Part shown: positions 60,405 to 64,000 of the stretch, in pieces
Position numbering within the stretch: position 1 is the stretch's first letter
Layout: each line of letters opens with the position of its first letter
Assembly: GCA_963969395.1 (NCBI GenBank)
Contig: OZ017797.1
Location: forward strand, 33,666,001 to 33,730,000
From: Pseudoscleropodium purum
Taxonomy: Eukaryota > Streptophyta > Bryopsida > Hypnales > Brachytheciaceae
Direction of reading: 5' to 3'
Length of the DNA stretch: 64,000 nt
Notes under the pieces: model-generated
What the model saw: only the letters and a program-made list of their open reading frames with translations
Told to the model about the DNA's origin: nothing
Databases searched by the model: none
Translations under genes and position numbers: made by a program

Positions 60405-60788
60405 ATGCAAAAAAGCATATTGGATATATGGAATGAGGGATGGTTACCAATGAAGTTTAAAAAATCTTTGGAAATACTACAAACATTAGAATGGATGAAA
60501 AAACAAGATTCCATGTGTTTAAGATATATTTGCATTCATCATTTTAATCAAAATTTGAATGCATTTTCTTTAAACAAAATTATTCATTCATATAAAATTA
60601 GAAAAGAAAAACTCAATATCAACAATAAAGTTAGAGTAGCCAACCCATTTTTATCAGCCACCTATTTTTGCAGGTTAGGCAATTATGTTTTTCAATTAGT
60701 TGTAATTAGAAATAGGACTCTCGTTGGTTTAGGTGATAGCTTAAGTATAGCAAAAGCAATACAAATTGTAGAAATGTTAGGGAGGTGA
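60405..60788 (+). CDS. Uncertain 127-residue ORF, weak Alba-like C-terminus
   Basis: The frame opens at an ATG and runs 127 codons, long for this AT-rich stretch. The last 50 residues (KVRVANP, then GLGDSLSIAKAIQIVEMLGR) faintly recall the Alba DNA/RNA-binding fold, whose plant members carry an IQVSN-like strand and ALGMAIATVVTIAEIL-like helix. The N-terminal 70 residues are Lys- and Ile-rich and unfamiliar. No introns or neighbouring genes help. It may be a decayed gene copy or a chance frame. Confidence 0.22.
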   Translation: MQKSILDIWNEGWLPMKFKKSLEILQTLEWMKKQDSMCLRYICIHHFNQNLNAFSLNKIIHSYKIRKEKLNINNKVRVANPFLSATYFCRLGNYVFQLVVIRNRTLVGLGDSLSIAKAIQIVEMLGR

Positions 60789-61289
60789 ACATTGAAAGTA
60801 TAGAATGATTACAAAATGCACATTAAAAGTTATAATTATCACATACAATGAAGTATTGTCAATTTTGTAACCAATCAATGGTTGGAAATAGGGTGACCTA
60901 TATAACAAGAAAAAATTGAATGGAATCTTTGGGAACAAAATTCATGGTAATTTTGTTTTTGAGGAAAAAAATGTAAAGGAATCTGAAATCCTACCAAAAA
61001 TCTATTTTTCTAAATGGAATTTTTTTTTCCGTTTGCTGTACCCATATAGCAAATGTATATACTCATTGTACTCAAGCGATTAGAAATGGATTGTCTAGCT
61101 ATAGATTTAAAGAATATTTATAATATATGTATAGGTTCTAAGCTTTAATACTCCCAAATGCTTTATTTTTTGAAAAATATTGTTTCTTCATATATTCTCC
61201 TTTTCTCAATGGATGAAATTGCTAAAATTGCTCCAAAATCTATGAATGATATTACTTATAGAGTGGATGAATGATATGATTTCATCCAA

Positions 61290-61470
61290 TTGTTGCACAT
61301 TTCATCAAAGAATATGGATGTCATAGTTTCATGCATCATCCTTGCAAAGATTGCAATCAATAGTATCCAAAGAATAATTAATCTTTAATTTGTAAACAAT
61401 ACAACAGATGTTTTTCAGCGAATGAAATGATAGAAAATCTCTCCATGTAGGATAGAAGTACAACTATTTA
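61290..61470 (-). mobile_element. Possible LINE relic (reverse-transcriptase zinc-binding region)
   Basis: On the minus strand near 61334-61360 a frame reads DTIDCNLCKDDA, then a stop, NYDIHIL and, after a frame change, FDEMCNNW. This order of Cys pair, His and Cys recalls the zf-RVT domain at the end of plant LINE polyproteins. The copy is disrupted and short. Similarity is judged by eye only. Confidence 0.3.
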
Positions 61471-62237
61471 TCTTCCAAATTGTGTGTAAAAAGGAAATGT
61501 CTTCTATAGTAGCTTGACTTCCAATGAATACTTTTGTTTATTTTTAATCCAAAAATTCACACAATAGCAAAACAAATTATGTCTACAATAAGTAGTCGAA
61601 CATTCAAGGGTTAAGGGATGAATTGGTCATTATGATAGTCACTTGCTTTGGTACTATGTGAAACAATGGTTTTACCTCAAAGTACCTAGGCCATGATTCT
61701 TAATATCCACTAATTTTGGATCATTGTCCAAAAAATTTGGCACTACAACTATAAAAATGGGATTTGGAATTAATGTTTTACTATTGAATTTCATACAGGA
61801 GTAGGGGCTAGAGTTGCAATGAGAATTTGGCAAGGGTTGATTGGTCTAGATCATTATATTATAGTGGTGAAATTGATGTGCTGGAAATGGTCAAAATTGG
61901 CATTTCAAAGGGGTTTGTATTTCAAAAACTACATTTTACTGTAATTTGTATTTTTTTGCCAATCCTCCACTTAGATGTTTGACAATGGTTTTCATTGAAA
62001 CCACTTCCAAGCATCACTCTAGTGTACCCTCATTCCTTGTACTTTTTTTTTTGAATAATACAACCAAGATCCAATGTCAATTTTCTTCAAATTATACTTT
62101 GAGAGACCAAATTTGGGATTGTGGAGTGCTTAGGGGTAGAAAAAAATGCAAAAGCACTCATAAGAAGTCTAACTACTAGTATTCTAAATTACTATAGAAC
62201 ACCTCCGCTTTTCACAATATAATTCTAAGGATGAGTA

Positions 62238-62616
62238 AGGTAGAAACACCCAAAACTGGCCTTGTCCTTTGTCCATGGAGTGCCATTAAAGCATCCCTAG
62301 AGGTACATGAATGTGTCCTCCAAATGTTTAATTCTTACTGGCTGATGCATTTGAAAGACACATTATGAATTTTGATTTTTTAAGAGCTCATTTTTGCAAG
62401 GTTCAGATTTGGGTGCACCTACTGGACAGATCCACTACCCTAAAGACCTGCAACTTTGAAAAATCATAGGAATTACATATCACATCTGAAAAATCTAATT
62501 TTTTTTTGAATATTCATGATTTTCACTCACTAACACTACAAAAATATTATTTTAAAGAAGAAATGCCTCCAAATATGCTGAATTCCTTAAAGGGCCGGTT
62601 TTGGGTGTTTCTACCT
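62238..62616. mobile_element. TA-flanked MITE, 379 bp
   Basis: The left AGGTAGAAACACCCAAAACT and its inverted right counterpart match over about 24 bp with one mismatch. TA lies outside both ends (62236-62237 and 62617-62618). No coding capacity. It shares the AGGTA start and an ACACCC block with other short elements in the window. Confidence 0.85.
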
Positions 62617-62799
62617 TAGTTGCACTTCTGTCCCATCCAGAAGTAAGGAGGTCATTCATCGGACACCAAAAGTCCACAGGGTCAGTCGTTTATGGGTTAA
62701 CCCCCCTATGGATGACAAATCTGAAGCTCCATTTTCGGGTCGGACAGTACGGTCGTGTGAATCACGTGTGGGCGATTGCAGCACCTGAAAAGACAACTG

Positions 62800-64000
62800 A
62801 CTAGTCGGACACTCTGACTGGTGACTCATCACTCACCACGACAATGATGAAGATGCTCCCTCCGCAACCCTCGCTCGTTCTTTTCCGCATCACCCAAGTA
62901 AAAATGTTTTCAGGAATCGCCGCAGCAATCGCCAGACGAAGCTGCCATCCCCCGGGCAGGAAGCACTGACCGTCGTCCAACACCCCTCCGAACCTCCAGG
63001 GCCGGAGAGCACGGTCTGCCGGAAGCACGTCAGCCCTTGCCGTCACATCCGGACTCTCTTTCTCGACCTGCTGCCCGTCGTCTTCCCCACGGTGCGTGCC
63101 TGCGAGCTTCACCGATGGACAGCGATGGGGAACTGCGCAGATTAATCAGCGTACGTCACGGTCCAACTCCTTCGCAGGTTCGTCAATCCCGCTTGCTCAC
63201 TCGCTCGCTCTTTAGGGTTTTCTGAGGGAGAGGCGGCCGGGTGGAACTGGTTGCACTGTTTTGGGGGTCACTGTACGTATATGCTGTCGACTGATGATGA
63301 ATATATATATCTGTGTGTATGTACGTGGATTGGTTCCATTGCGGCGTTTTTCTTTTCATCAAGCGAAGTTGCTTCCCTGCGATTGCTTACAACAGGGTGA
63401 CCACCCTTGTTTCTCTTACGTACATATCAGAAGGTTCCCAGATGATTTTGCTCTTGAACTGGGAATCAGGGAAAAGGTGGAACTGAGAAAAACAGTGGGC
63501 ATCGGCAGCAGGCACAAACTTTACTGATGGCAACTCTGATAATCGGAATGGTGATCCCGGAACCAGAGATATTCACCCTGTGCGTGGGTGGTGGTCATGT
63601 TGAGGTGATATTGAAGCAGCTCGCAGCCAGTTGCGGAATAAGCTACCGACGGAGTCGCCAGTTCTGCAATGACACGGTGAGAAATGTAAAATTTCGAGTC
63701 ACTGAAAGATAGCGCCGGCCTTGCCGTATGAACATCTATTTCTGGACTGGAAACGGACAGTCTTACGAATGACGGATCGAGCAGAAAATATACATGCATG
63801 AGATTGATTGGGCTGCGTACGATTGCAAAGAGGTCATCTTTAGTAAGATGGCATAGAAGCTTGATCTTTATGGTATTTAAGATGTCAGGATTTCAGCACT
63901 TCTGATTCCTACAATTAATCCTACCATGGAAGGTGGTTTTCAGCCCTTCAATCGAAATTTGCGAGTGCCAGAATAGGGAAACTTAACTTATCGGTAAGTG
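62800..64000. other. GC-richer region, possible 5' end of a plus-strand gene
   Basis: 62.81-63.25 kb is markedly less AT-rich than the preceding 17 kb. An ATG at 63114 opens MDSDGELRRLIS and is followed by a GTACGT donor-like site, which could be a first coding exon with later exons beyond or in the last 700 bases. No domain can be recognised from 12 residues, so this is a candidate only. The remainder to 64000 shows nothing further that I can support. Confidence 0.3.

Overview
The window looks like nuclear DNA of a land plant, most likely a non-seed plant such as a moss. That assignment is an inference. It rests on plant-type genes with GT-AG introns (CPSF73-I, a phytocyanin, a plant-type GT29 protein, an FPF1-like gene), on a TKL kinase fused to a jacalin-like lectin domain, and on long AT-rich, repeat-laden spacers between few genes. 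There is no bacterial organisation, no CRISPR array and no convincing tRNA or rRNA gene.

Layout: 1-3.2 kb is AT-rich spacer with small TA-flanked elements. 3.2-8.8 kb holds an intact eight-exon CPSF73-I gene (minus strand). 9.3-13.3 kb is spacer with a 125-bp tandem duplication and a miRNA-like hairpin. 13.34-16.14 kb is a Tc1-like DNA transposon with TA target duplications, two 570-bp terminal inverted repeats that I read as identical, and a broken DD34E-type transposase. 17.5-21.0 kb holds a five-exon kinase-jacalin gene (minus strand) with a 130-nt hairpin just past its stop; a decayed kinase fragment follows on the plus strand at 21.5-21.9 kb. 23.2-24.8 kb encodes a GPI-anchored phytocyanin. 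28-31 kb has repeats and an inverted duplication. 31.4-33.4 kb has a four-exon GT29 sialyltransferase-like gene and an FPF1-like reading frame directly upstream. 40.4-45 kb has an unrecognised three-exon gene with a probable 5' UTR intron. 45.5-62.6 kb is almost gene-free AT-rich DNA with MITE-like elements, a compound tandem repeat, retroelement relics and a long (TA)n tract. 62.8-63.3 kb is GC-richer and may hold the first exon of a plus-strand gene.

The genes do not form a pathway: they cover mRNA 3'-end processing, lectin-kinase signalling, copper protein/cell wall, Golgi glycosylation and an FPF1-like regulator. The most distinctive structures are the Tc1-like element (perfect long arms made of three internal sub-repeats, catalytically dead transposase), the kinase-jacalin fusion with its adjacent long hairpin, and several families of short TA-flanked inverted-repeat elements. 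Exon borders were set by eye from splice signals, reading phase and family similarity; no search was run.
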